45,971 bases of DNA from Chlamydiota bacterium (GTDB lineage: Bacteria > Chlamydiota > Chlamydiia > Chlamydiales > JABDDJ01), in contig JABDDJ010000015.1 of the NCBI GenBank assembly GCA_013287645.1, positions 1 to 45,971 on the forward strand, read 5' to 3'. Positions within the stretch are counted from its first letter, which is position 1; each line of letters begins with the position of its first letter. The position numbers were made by a program, and so were the translations under genes. Positions 36,208 to 44,454 of this stretch are shown piece after piece. The notes beneath the pieces were generated by a model, which saw only the letters and a list, made by a program, of their open reading frames with translations, made no database searches and was not told the DNA's origin.

Positions 36208-37258
36208 GATGTCCTCCTTGTTTTACCGGTGAATAGGAAAAGTCAAATCCAAAATAGTGGGGGCCTACGCACTGAAGCCCTTCAGTGGTTGTCCATATCT
36301 TAGGAGCAGGTAGAGCGATCAGATGTACACGCAGCCCATATTTTAAGGATTCGCTGGTAATGGGCGTACCGCTATCACTTTCTAAAAGAGTGATGATATC
36401 TGGAGTGCTAGCCAAGATGGAGTCTTGCACTTTAGCAACCAGGTATTCATTTTGATAAATGATTTCCACGGTACCTTGAGGGGTACCCATTTTCACCGTG
36501 CCTTCTAAAAAACCATCCCGAATATCCTGATTGATCTCTGTAACCATACCTTCAGCAAGTACAGCTCCGTGATAACTATTTACAAGGGATTGGATAGGAT
36601 CATTCCCCTTCATGACAGCACCGATTTTACATGCCTTTGAGATAGAGCCAGGAATAACAGCTTGCTTGGCTTGGTTTCCATTCATAAGAAAAGATGCCAT
36701 TGCACAGTGCGATCCCATCGCTATTGCTACTTGACGCGCGATTTTTTCAAGCTCCATACTAGTGTTAGCATGCACCACAACACTATTTCCCAAACCATCT
36801 GCTAAAAAAGCGGGTGTGGGTGAAATTCCTGTTAAATGAGCCGTGCACATTTGAATCTGTGGAAAAGCCCTTCCAATTAAGTCTCCGTCGACAACTGGTA
36901 AACCTAATCGAGAAGCTATGGTCAAAGGCACAAAAGCGTTTCCACCCCCAATTTCACTAGGTAATAGAGCTGTCACAGACTTTCCAAGAGTTTTTCGAAT
37001 CAACTCCAGAATTCTTAATAATTCCTCCCCTTGAGGCAACTGCTCAACTGCAACCAAAGGAGCGCCGATAAAATCGCAAGGAGCGATCAGATCATCAGGA
37101 GCCAGATCCTCAACTCGGATGAGTTTAACAGGTCCATATTGATCCATAGCGTACTGAGCCATTAACAGATCGTACGCAGGGTCGCCTCCTCCTCCAGATC
37201 CCAGCACAGCACTCCCCAGCGCTAACAGTTCTAAATCTTCTTTATAAATCTGTTGCAT
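36194..37258 (-). CDS. DUF917 (S-methyl-thiohydantoin desulfurase-like) family protein
   Basis: The 354-residue protein starts MQQIYKEDLELLALGSAVL and has the family's Gly-rich signature LGSGGGGDP at residues 19-27, followed by VVALLPSEIGGGNAFVPL-like segments (SEIGGGNAFVPLTIASRLG) and VVDGDLIGRAFPQ. The family (Pfam DUF917) occurs next to HyuA-type genes and is linked to thiohydantoin or hydantoin turnover. ATG 37258 is chosen because AAGGAGG lies 4 nt upstream; TTG 37276 is an in-frame alternative without RBS. It overlaps the permease end by 17 nt and the HyuA start by 14 nt. Confidence 0.88.
   Translation of the reverse strand: MQQIYKEDLELLALGSAVLGSGGGGDPAYDLLMAQYAMDQYGPVKLIRVEDLAPDDLIAPCDFIGAPLVAVEQLPQGEELLRILELIRKTLGKSVTALLPSEIGGGNAFVPLTIASRLGLPVVDGDLIGRAFPQIQMCTAHLTGISPTPAFLADGLGNSVVVHANTSMELEKIARQVAIAMGSHCAMASFLMNGNQAKQAVIPGSISKACKIGAVMKGNDPIQSLVNSYHGAVLAEGMVTEINQDIRDGFLEGTVKMGTPQGTVEIIYQNEYLVAKVQDSILASTPDIITLLESDSGTPITSESLKYGLRVHLIALPAPKIWTTTEGLQCVGPHYFGFDFSYSPVKQGGHHEFL
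36213..36219 (-). promoter_or_regulatory. Ribosome binding site deciding the HyuA-type start
   Basis: AAGGAGG on the minus strand, 5 nt before ATG 36207. It lies within the last codons of the DUF917 gene, so initiation here is tied to translation of the upstream gene. Confidence 0.85.
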
Positions 37259-38405
37259 AGATCCTCCTTGTTTCAATAATTTGTTTTAATCCAGTCATTA
37301 GTGAGGCCACTAAAAAAGCATCTAATAAAGCTATTCCAGTAAGTAGAGCGACATAGCCCATCAATACTCCACAAATCCAACAAAGTGGATAACTTAAGAA
37401 TGAATGTCTATTGGAGACGCCCAACAAATGGCCTGTGATGATAACGCCTCCCATGCTACCTACAGCGATACCCATCCCATTCACAATCTCTTCAAGGTAA
37501 CCAGCAGGATTTGTCAAAGCGATCAATATGGCTACAACGCCTAAAAGAGCCACACGTTTTGCTTCAGATAGCTTTGGCAACAACTTTTCAGCACTTACTG
37601 AAGCCGAAAACAGATTAGCATTATTGGTGATCCATCCCCCACAAAGAAGAAATAGCCCTGAAATAATACCAATGGCTCCCGTTTCACTTGTATGCAAAGC
37701 TTCCATCAACGACAGATTAGGAAGGCTGTAGGCCAAGTAGACCCCAATCCCTTCAATCAAAGGAGTGGCTATTCCAAACAGTAAAATACTGCTCACAATA
37801 CCATCACGCTGAGATCTCGCATAGCGAAAGAAATTAGGTAGATCAATCACAGTCGCAATAGAGGTAGCCATCACCAATGAAATGCCCTCCCACTTAAATG
37901 CAGCATTATCTATCCCAAACGAGTCAGGAATAGGCGCCATGTAGAGCGCATAGCCTAGCGTCACAAGTAATAATGGAGCGCATACATTTGCCATGCGCGC
38001 CATTTGAGTAAGTCCATACATGACTAGACACGTGATCAATGCTCCTATAACTACCGTGAGAACATACCCATTCGCGAATCCCCACTCCTGCATTACCATG
38101 ATCATCGAGTTCAGCTGGATGGCGAACCAACCCAACAAACAGATGACCATCAGCAAAGCAAACAAAAGGCTACCTTGTTCTCCAAAGTACAACGACGCAT
38201 GCTCTACAGTACTTTTTTTACTTTTTGCACCCATAGATGTAGACACTAAGCCTATTGCCAGCAAGATCAGATTGCCCGCCATTATAGCCAGTAAAGATGC
38301 CCACAAGCCATAATGCTGACAAAGCAAATGCCCGATCATGATGACAGGCAGGCAGATTGATCCGCCTACCTGAATACTTGTAAGATGAATCCAAGAGTGT
38401 TTCAT
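37242..38405 (-). CDS. NCS1-type (cytosine permease-like) transporter
   Basis: The 387-residue protein is an integral membrane protein with about 10-12 hydrophobic segments, beginning MKHSWIHLTSIQVGGSICLP; the first-helix GG and the pattern LLGWFAIQLNSMIMVMQEWG resemble cytosine/purine/hydantoin permeases of the CodB type. ATG 38405 is chosen because it forms an ATGA overlap with the stop of the upstream gene (38402-38404); the frame is open to 38471 with no RBS. Next to DUF917 and HyuA-type genes it is likely to import the ring compound they process. The exact substrate is unknown. Confidence 0.82.
   Translation of the reverse strand: MKHSWIHLTSIQVGGSICLPVIMIGHLLCQHYGLWASLLAIMAGNLILLAIGLVSTSMGAKSKKSTVEHASLYFGEQGSLLFALLMVICLLGWFAIQLNSMIMVMQEWGFANGYVLTVVIGALITCLVMYGLTQMARMANVCAPLLLVTLGYALYMAPIPDSFGIDNAAFKWEGISLVMATSIATVIDLPNFFRYARSQRDGIVSSILLFGIATPLIEGIGVYLAYSLPNLSLMEALHTSETGAIGIISGLFLLCGGWITNNANLFSASVSAEKLLPKLSEAKRVALLGVVAILIALTNPAGYLEEIVNGMGIAVGSMGGVIITGHLLGVSNRHSFLSYPLCWICGVLMGYVALLTGIALLDAFLVASLMTGLKQIIETRRIYATDL
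37263..37269 (-). promoter_or_regulatory. Ribosome binding site deciding the DUF917 start
   Basis: AAGGAGG on the minus strand, 4 nt before ATG 37258 and within the end of the permease gene. It rules in ATG 37258 over the upstream TTG. Confidence 0.85.
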
Positions 38406-39586
38406 GGCTTCTTCACCGATAATTGAAGTTGATGGAACAGAGTATCTGCATAGACATGATCGATGTAGCATAACCTTGGGTTCTCCTTACAAAAACCCTT
38501 TGCTAATGCTATAGAGCGGTAGTCTTCACAACGGACATTTTTAGGTCTAAATTTATCTTGTTTGTCCCCAGCATACTGATGGTGAGCAGCATCGTTTCCT
38601 AAAACATTTTCCTTTAAAGGATGTGACAAAAGTTCTCTTTTCAATGTGGCATTATCCAAGTGAACAAGTCCCATAGCATAGCTTTCCATCACCACAACCC
38701 CTAGATTTTGGGGAGCATTTTGATAATCTTCACGGTGTTTAAACTCACCTCCATCCACTTCGTAATAGAGGTAGATAAATTCTCCAGGTAAAAGAGTATT
38801 TGGATCGACGCTCGACACTTTTAAAAGAATCGGTATATTCTTGTTGATACAGTGACGATATAAAATATCCATGTAGGCGAAACAAGGAATGGCTGATCGC
38901 CCATTTCCATCATCTCTGACTGCATGAGCAAGAACTTTTAATTCCTCCACTTCATTATCCAAAGGAAGCTGATTAACAATCCCCTGAACATACTCAATGG
39001 AATAGAGCGAAAGTAATTTTCTTGAATGCTTATCAATATTTTCTACAAAAGATTTTGTGACCTGACTCCCTTTAAAAGATAACAATTTTGTAGGAACTGT
39101 TTTTTCATTTGCAATAAGGTCAATTCTGTTTTCGACAGAATTAAATGCAAATTTGATTTCCCATTCTTTAGTAATGAAAAGCTGATATGCCATTGCGGCG
39201 GCAATAAATATTTTAGGAAGAGTAATTTGCAATTGATGCTTTTCCAAAAATGCAGATAAAGAGGCTTTTGTAAGATGTTTTTGGTTTAAGCCTTGTAAAC
39301 GCTGATCAATATCTTTCAGTTCAGTGATATATTTAGTGACAGTCGGTACAAAATTAGATTCGTTAGCCCATTCAGCGAACATTACCGATCTAGTTTGACA
39401 AGCATTTTCACCCACCAAACCATCCTTAAAATTCAATCCCTCTTCTAAAGCACTAATAGCCAAATTAACGATTAGCTTATAATTCAATACCTTAACTAGT
39501 AATTGTTCTTTTTTTTCAACCTGGTGATGATTTCCAGGCAACATGTTTAATAAAGGAGTTAGCTCTCCTAAAATAGGACCAATCAT
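38402..39586 (-). CDS. Hypothetical protein (394 aa) at the head of the permease-hydantoinase chain
   Basis: I do not recognise this family. The protein begins MIGPILGELTPLLNMLPGNH and has a mixed helical N-terminal half, then a segment LAHAVRDDGNGRSAIPCFAY and a His/Asp-rich C-terminal part (NDAAHHQYAGDKQDKF, then a Cys in NVRCEDYRSIALAKGF). The conserved-looking polar residues suggest an enzyme rather than a structural protein, but this is only composition. No signal peptide is evident. ATG 39586 follows AAGGAA. Its stop overlaps the permease ATG, so it is the first gene of the chain, unless it is an unrelated accessory gene that was joined to it. Confidence 0.75.
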   Translation of the reverse strand: MIGPILGELTPLLNMLPGNHHQVEKKEQLLVKVLNYKLIVNLAISALEEGLNFKDGLVGENACQTRSVMFAEWANESNFVPTVTKYITELKDIDQRLQGLNQKHLTKASLSAFLEKHQLQITLPKIFIAAAMAYQLFITKEWEIKFAFNSVENRIDLIANEKTVPTKLLSFKGSQVTKSFVENIDKHSRKLLSLYSIEYVQGIVNQLPLDNEVEELKVLAHAVRDDGNGRSAIPCFAYMDILYRHCINKNIPILLKVSSVDPNTLLPGEFIYLYYEVDGGEFKHREDYQNAPQNLGVVVMESYAMGLVHLDNATLKRELLSHPLKENVLGNDAAHHQYAGDKQDKFRPKNVRCEDYRSIALAKGFCKENPRLCYIDHVYADTLFHQLQLSVKKP

Positions 39587-39692
39587 AATAAAAATTCCTT
39601 TAAAAAGGATTAATAAAATATATAATTTTCCATCTGAAAAATGATCAGACGAAATTCACGTTAAAACTGTAAAAAACAAAAAAAGGGGGATA

Positions 39693-39803
39693 TTAGACGC
39701 GCTTGCGGCGTTTGAAAGAAAGAAGAGCTAAAGAAAAGAATGAATTAACACACACTGTACATGACTCTGGATATATTACCAGGTCATTATTTAGAGAATC
39801 CAT
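39693..39803 (-). CDS. Small ORF (36 aa) with a strong RBS
   Basis: ATG 39803 follows AACAGGAGTG at ideal spacing and the frame ends TAA 39693-39695. The product begins MDSLNNDLVIYPESCTVC, contains one Cys-x-x-Cys pair, a short hydrophobic stretch (FFSLALLSF) and a strongly basic tail (KRRKRV). A weak hairpin and a C5T7 run follow on the minus strand. It could be a leader peptide or a small membrane peptide for the 394-residue gene about 100 nt downstream. It is below normal gene-calling size, so support is only the RBS and position. Confidence 0.4.
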   Translation of the reverse strand: MDSLNNDLVIYPESCTVCVNSFFSLALLSFKRRKRV

Positions 39804-39874
39804 AATAACACTCCTGTTTAAAAGTTAAGACTCCACGATAATTATACATAGTATGACATATAAGTTCAAGAGCG

Positions 39875-40032
39875 AGGACGCAAAGACAGGGGACAAGGAC
39901 TTTAAGGACAATGAGGACCTTGAGGACAGAGACGATTAATGAAGATTTTGAGGACAAAAACATTTAATCAATTGTCACTGTCCTCAAGGTCCTCATTGTC
40001 CTTAAAGTCCTAGTCCCCTGTCTTTGCGTCCT
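39875..40032. repeat. Long inverted repeat P7 with 59-nt arms
   Basis: Arms 39875-39933 and 39974-40032 pair over 59 nt with only two mismatches around a 40-nt A/T-rich loop, which itself has GATTAA/TTAATC ends. The outer end contains GACGCAAAGAC, the word shared with P1, P2 and P4; further in, GGAC words recur every 6-10 nt (AAGGAC, GAGGAC). It fills most of the 324-bp gap between the small ORF and the ankyrin gene, a divergent region, so it cannot act merely as a terminator for genes converging on it. Confidence 0.93.
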
Positions 40033-40093
40033 TACATAATATGTTTACTTAATCGATAAATGTTGCCTTTATAACATCTTAATATAAATAAGT

Positions 40094-40099
40094 TATAAT
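40094..40099 (+). promoter_or_regulatory. Possible -10 box of the ankyrin gene
   Basis: TATAAT lies 28 nt before ATG 40128 in an AT-rich stretch; the best -35 candidate 17 bp upstream (ATAACA) is weak. AGG at about 40119 could be the ribosome binding site. Confidence 0.35.
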
Positions 40100-40127
40100 A
40101 AAAAATTAAATTAATTTTAGGCTATAA

Positions 40128-42611
40128 ATGTTTGTTTATGCGTTAAACAATCTAAATTATTTTATATGTGGAATTACTCAAAGTATTGCAAATTTTTGCT
40201 GTAGAATCAAAGGTATAAGCTTAAGTGTTTTTCAGTGCCTGACCTTTCAACACAAACCAACTAGCTTAGAAAATCGAAAATTTGTTTCTCAATCAGAGAG
40301 TGCTGAATCAGATATTATTTCAACTATAGACGATACTGCCATTGCAATACTGGGCAAGGAAAAAGCTGCATGGAACGCAGTTACAAAAGCCTGTCTTGAA
40401 AATAAACTTGCTGAAGACTTTTTTGATCAATCTCTCTATTCTCCTTTACAAGCAGCCGTTTTATTACAGGATTTAAACCTAAGCAAAAGATTGGTAAAAC
40501 TAGGCTTTTCGATCAATAATCCGGAAAATTCATGTAAGCATCCTGTCTTATCTATAGCTTTAAGACAAATCCCAGATGAAATGTATAAAGTTAGGTATCA
40601 GTGTCAAAAGCTGAAAGCTTCAGAAGAGCTTGCCTTATTTTTAATAGAAAACGGAGCAGATTTAACTTACCAAACACCTGAAGGCCATACATACCTTCAT
40701 TTTGCAGTCGTTCAAAAATATGAAAAAGTTTGCAAATTATTATTAGAAAAAGGCCTAGATGTAAATAAAGCTGCTATTGACCCACATGATTACCGCAAAG
40801 TACCTATAATAACACCTTTACTGCGCGCAGTAAAAGGTAAAAGTGTATCTATAACTAGATTATTATTAGAAAAGGGAGCTTCCTATCCAGCTATTAAATT
40901 TGTAGATAATTACCATAACAATCCTTTTTACATTGCTTTAGATAATGGTGAAGAAGCTCTTATTCAAGCGTTTTTAGATAATGGAGCGCAATTGGATCAA
41001 GAAGTAGATTGGGTACTTAATAATACTCCTCTTTTGCATGCGGTAAATAACCCAACAGTTTACGCACTAGCTTTGAAAATAGGAATAAATCTTGAACGTA
41101 AATTTGGAATCTTTCAAAAAACCTATCTGCATTTTGCGGCTGAAAGCGAGAAAGCAAAGGAGATCATTCCTTTACTTCTTCAAAAAGGGGCTAATGCACG
41201 TGTTTTAGATTTAGAAGGAAAAACTCCACTCATCCTTTTTCAAAATAAAAATAATTTGGAAACACACGCCGAATTAGAAAAAGCGGATAATGGCCTCACT
41301 TCTCTGATGACGAGTTTGCGTTTATTAGGTTTACGTTTCTCATTGCAAGGGAATGCTTTTGAAGGAATGCTACCTGGTTTAACTTATGAAGAAGTTGCTC
41401 GTTCTTTGGAAAATTACTTAAAAAACCAAAAAGATCTACCTCCTTTTTTCTATACTCTCCCTAGAATCATACGTCATTCTGCAAGCATTACAGAGAAAGA
41501 TACTTATTTACAATTAGGGCAAAATGGCATTGTTTCAATTGCTTCTGGCTGGACAGCCTTTTTTGGTGGACATGCCACAGCCCTTGTCCTAACGAATCAA
41601 TTTTTGATAAAAGGCAATAGAGGAGAAGCTTGCGATGAAGAATCAGGAGTCACAATCGATAAAATTAATAATCCATCAAATCTCTCAGAAGCTGTAAAAC
41701 GAATTTTTTCTAACAGAGATCTAGCTGAAAAATTGTTAATGAGAGAAGAGGATCAAATTGAATTTTTTAAGAATGGGCTTAATGATCTTTTAGGTTTAGA
41801 AAAATTTTTATATATCCATAAAAAAGAACAAGTAGTGGGTAACTGCGCATGGTTTGCTGCAATCATGGCTTTACTAGGGTGTGTAATAGCCCATTACTTG
41901 CAAGAGAATCCTTCCATAGAACATAAAGAAATTTTGAAATTGTGTAATAGCTTTATTTCATCTTGGAAAGAATATGATTTATTAAGCTCTTTAGAGGTTC
42001 TTGAAAAAATAGAAAACGAACCTATAATCAAAGAATTTATGGATCTTGAAGAAATTTATGATGAACTTTTTATTGTGAATTTTCATAACAAAGAAATCTT
42101 AGAAAAACTTTGTCAATTGCGTCCAAGACTGCTCCAGTGGGTAGAGAATCCAGATCCTAAACTGATGCATTACGCCTATAAGCATGGTAAATCAAAAATA
42201 GTTAAAATATTTTTTGACAAAGGCGCGAAAGCAGACTTGATAGGCTTACTGAATTGTTATGACGCAAAAACCATTAAATTGAATTGTGAATATTTTACAA
42301 AGCAAGGAATTAAAGCTAACATTTTGGATGCTTTAGGAATAACCCCACTTCATGCCTTGTGTATAAAATGCAATCAACTCCCGAAAGTTTTCGTACCGTT
42401 AACTATGAAATTATTGGAGTCATGGAAAAAAGAATGTGAATTGTCAGGCGATTTACAACCACTTAAAGACGCTTTAAACATTAAAAATGTAATTGTAAAT
42501 ACAGAAGGATTAACACCACTCCAGATGTTAATTAAAGATAATAAAAATTTAACTTTATGTAGTCCTTTAATAGATTTAATGAAACAGTATGGCGCGACTA
42601 CTGAATTGTAA
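40128..42611 (+). CDS. Ankyrin-repeat protein with a His...Cys protease-like segment (827 aa)
   Basis: The N-terminus is hydrophobic and Cys-containing (MFVYALNNLNYFICGITQSI). Residues about 100-370 hold ankyrin repeats: TPEGHTYLHFAVVQKYEKV, KLLLEKGLDVN, TPLLRAVKGKSVSITRLLLE, and YLHFAAESEKAKEIIPLLLQ. Then GGHATALVL (His482) leads into IKGNRG (Asn about 497), and later VVGNCAWFAAIMALL (Cys573). The His-Asn-then-Cys order looks like a permuted papain-like or related protease. Another ankyrin-like stretch lies near the C-terminus (LMHYAYKHGKSKIVKIFFDK, TPLHALCIK). No recognised signal peptide. The likely role is a host-directed effector; the enzyme claim is inferred from motifs only. Confidence 0.82.
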   Translation: MFVYALNNLNYFICGITQSIANFCCRIKGISLSVFQCLTFQHKPTSLENRKFVSQSESAESDIISTIDDTAIAILGKEKAAWNAVTKACLENKLAEDFFDQSLYSPLQAAVLLQDLNLSKRLVKLGFSINNPENSCKHPVLSIALRQIPDEMYKVRYQCQKLKASEELALFLIENGADLTYQTPEGHTYLHFAVVQKYEKVCKLLLEKGLDVNKAAIDPHDYRKVPIITPLLRAVKGKSVSITRLLLEKGASYPAIKFVDNYHNNPFYIALDNGEEALIQAFLDNGAQLDQEVDWVLNNTPLLHAVNNPTVYALALKIGINLERKFGIFQKTYLHFAAESEKAKEIIPLLLQKGANARVLDLEGKTPLILFQNKNNLETHAELEKADNGLTSLMTSLRLLGLRFSLQGNAFEGMLPGLTYEEVARSLENYLKNQKDLPPFFYTLPRIIRHSASITEKDTYLQLGQNGIVSIASGWTAFFGGHATALVLTNQFLIKGNRGEACDEESGVTIDKINNPSNLSEAVKRIFSNRDLAEKLLMREEDQIEFFKNGLNDLLGLEKFLYIHKKEQVVGNCAWFAAIMALLGCVIAHYLQENPSIEHKEILKLCNSFISSWKEYDLLSSLEVLEKIENEPIIKEFMDLEEIYDELFIVNFHNKEILEKLCQLRPRLLQWVENPDPKLMHYAYKHGKSKIVKIFFDKGAKADLIGLLNCYDAKTIKLNCEYFTKQGIKANILDALGITPLHALCIKCNQLPKVFVPLTMKLLESWKKECELSGDLQPLKDALNIKNVIVNTEGLTPLQMLIKDNKNLTLCSPLIDLMKQYGATTEL

Positions 42612-42724
42612 GTGTTTCACAGCGGTTATCTCGCTATAATTCTGCCTCTCAGGTAAGTAAAGCTATTCGTAAACAGGAGTTATATTACAGCTAAAACAAA
42701 TTCTTCAAAACTGGCCACATTCTT

Positions 42725-44065
42725 CTATTTAATCGACGTATTTAAAAAGGTATAGCGAAAGCAAGGGAAGAGGGAAATGGCGTATAAAGGGTAATTAATT
42801 ATTTTTCCATCTAGAGCAAAATTTCTTAAGGAAGCTCTTGAAAGCACTAAAGTGTCATTCTCTTCTTTTGAAAATTTATCATGAAATACTAAAAGGCTTT
42901 TCTTTTTTTTGGAAAAGCCAGCCTTTACCTCGAGTGGAAAAATTTGTTGATCTGTGGAGATTACGAAATCAACTTCTGCGATGCCTTCACTTGTCCAATA
43001 ATAAAGTCCTTCAAAATGCTTGTTGTGCAGTTCTAAGGCTACAAAATTTTCAGTTAAAGAACCTTTGAATTCTTGAAAGAGTTGATCTTTTTCCAAAATA
43101 ACGACTGGGTCTAGTCTGCTCATTGCACCAAGTAGGCCTACATCAAGCAGAAAGACCTTAAAGGCCTGCTTATCAGAATAGGCATCTAAAGGTAGCTTAG
43201 GGGTTGATATGTGATTGGCCTTTATGATCAGTCCTGCACTCTTTAGCCACTCTATAGATGTTTCAAATTCTCTGGCTCGAGCACTTTTCCGTATGGCGGA
43301 AAAAATAAATTTTTTATTCTCTTTAGCAAGTTGGTTAGGGACTGAGTCCCAAATAGCCATAATTTTTATCACATCTTCTTTTGGGGCATGTTTAGCGAAG
43401 TCTAAAACATATGCATCTAAAATTTCTTTTTGTACGGACCTAACTTGTTCAAGATTTTCAGTTTTCAAATATGTAGAAACAGCTTCTGGCATACCTCCTA
43501 TAATAAAGTAATATTTTAAAAGAGTGACTAACTTATTGTGAAATATCTCCGAAAGAGCAATGGGATGCTGCATCTCTTCAAGCATAGATACCAACTCACT
43601 TTCTCCGACAGCGTGTAAGAATTCAAAAAAATTCAAAGGCGCAAGATCGAGAAAATTGATCTTACCTACAGGAAATCCCTTCGTTAATTTGACTCCAAGC
43701 AAAGAACCCGCTGCAGCTACATGGTACTCATTCTTTTTTTCACAAAAATACTTTAGACTTGCTAACGCTTGAGGACATTCTTGGACCTCATCTAAGATGA
43801 TTAATGTCCGCCCTGGCTTAATTGTTGTCTTGAAATAGATATTAAGTTCTTTGATGATTCTGTCAGGGTCTAAATTTTCATCAAAAAAACTCCCAAAATG
43901 AGGATTCTCATCAAAATTAAGATAGATGTAATCCGTATATTCGCGCTTTGCGAAGTCGTTTAAAATATAGGTTTTTCCTACTTGACGCGCTCCACGTAGT
44001 ACCAAAGGTTTACGCAAGCTCGACTCTTTCCACTGAAGTAGTTTCTGATAAAATTCTCGTTCCAT
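42725..44065 (-). CDS. AAA ATPase with DUF4143 domain
   Basis: The 446-residue protein has Walker A GARQVGKT at residues 25-32, Walker B LIILDEVQECP near residue 91, sensor-like AAAGSLLGV and the family segment NFLDLAPLNFFEFL. The C-terminal DUF4143 half contains EVDFVISTDQQIFPLEVKAG, an E-V-D...E-V-K arrangement found in the nuclease-like fold of this family. Such proteins are common, mobile and of poorly known function. Its last codons share an 18-nt sequence with the end of the 44455-45348 gene. It is separated from that gene by palindrome P8. Confidence 0.9.
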   Translation of the reverse strand: MEREFYQKLLQWKESSLRKPLVLRGARQVGKTYILNDFAKREYTDYIYLNFDENPHFGSFFDENLDPDRIIKELNIYFKTTIKPGRTLIILDEVQECPQALASLKYFCEKKNEYHVAAAGSLLGVKLTKGFPVGKINFLDLAPLNFFEFLHAVGESELVSMLEEMQHPIALSEIFHNKLVTLLKYYFIIGGMPEAVSTYLKTENLEQVRSVQKEILDAYVLDFAKHAPKEDVIKIMAIWDSVPNQLAKENKKFIFSAIRKSARAREFETSIEWLKSAGLIIKANHISTPKLPLDAYSDKQAFKVFLLDVGLLGAMSRLDPVVILEKDQLFQEFKGSLTENFVALELHNKHFEGLYYWTSEGIAEVDFVISTDQQIFPLEVKAGFSKKKKSLLVFHDKFSKEENDTLVLSRASLRNFALDGKIINYPLYAISLFPCFRYTFLNTSIK

Positions 44066-44242
44066 GCTTTTAAATTAGCAAATTTTTTGGTATTGAGCAA
44101 CGATATGTTGATAAAACGTGAGAATATCACGAAAATTCGTTGGATTTTTTGTCAAAAATCACAAAATCTGAAGGTAATAGTATAATGTCTTCTTTTTTAA
44201 TTTTATGAACAGAAAGAAAATCAAGAGTTGCATGACTTTAGC

Positions 44243-44439
44243 AGAGCCAGCCTTTCAGGCCTTTCAATATAACTTGCTCATTCCCCAGGCCTGGCGGCCT
44301 GGGCTATACAGAGAAAGAGCCCTTCGGGCCTAGCAAATGGATTAAGCTTAGGCCCGAAGGGCTCTTTCTCTGTACAGCCCAGGCCGCCAGGCCTGGGGAA
44401 TGAGCAAGTTATATTGAAAGGCCTGAAAAGGCCGGCTCT
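44243..44439. repeat. Very long inverted repeat P8 with arms of about 90 nt
   Basis: The left arm (44243-44332) and right arm (about 44349-44439) pair almost perfectly, with about one indel and two substitutions, around a loop of roughly 16 nt. The arms are GC-rich with internal small palindromes (CCAGGCCTGG, GGCGGCC, GCCCTTCGGGC), so each arm can also fold on itself. Its outer ends read AGAGCC/GGCTCT. It lies between two minus-strand genes and accounts for half of the 389-bp gap 44066-44454. No target-site duplication is obvious. Confidence 0.95.
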
Positions 44440-44454
44440 ACATAAGGTGAATAC

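Noticed and set aside
42612..42724. RNA gene or terminator after the ankyrin gene
   Set aside because: Only a 4-bp AGCG/CGCT stem is visible; there is no cloverleaf and no T-run.
44205..44333. 42-codon plus-strand ORF running into palindrome P8
   Set aside because: It has no ribosome binding site, and most of its codons lie in the palindrome arm, so the open frame is likely chance.
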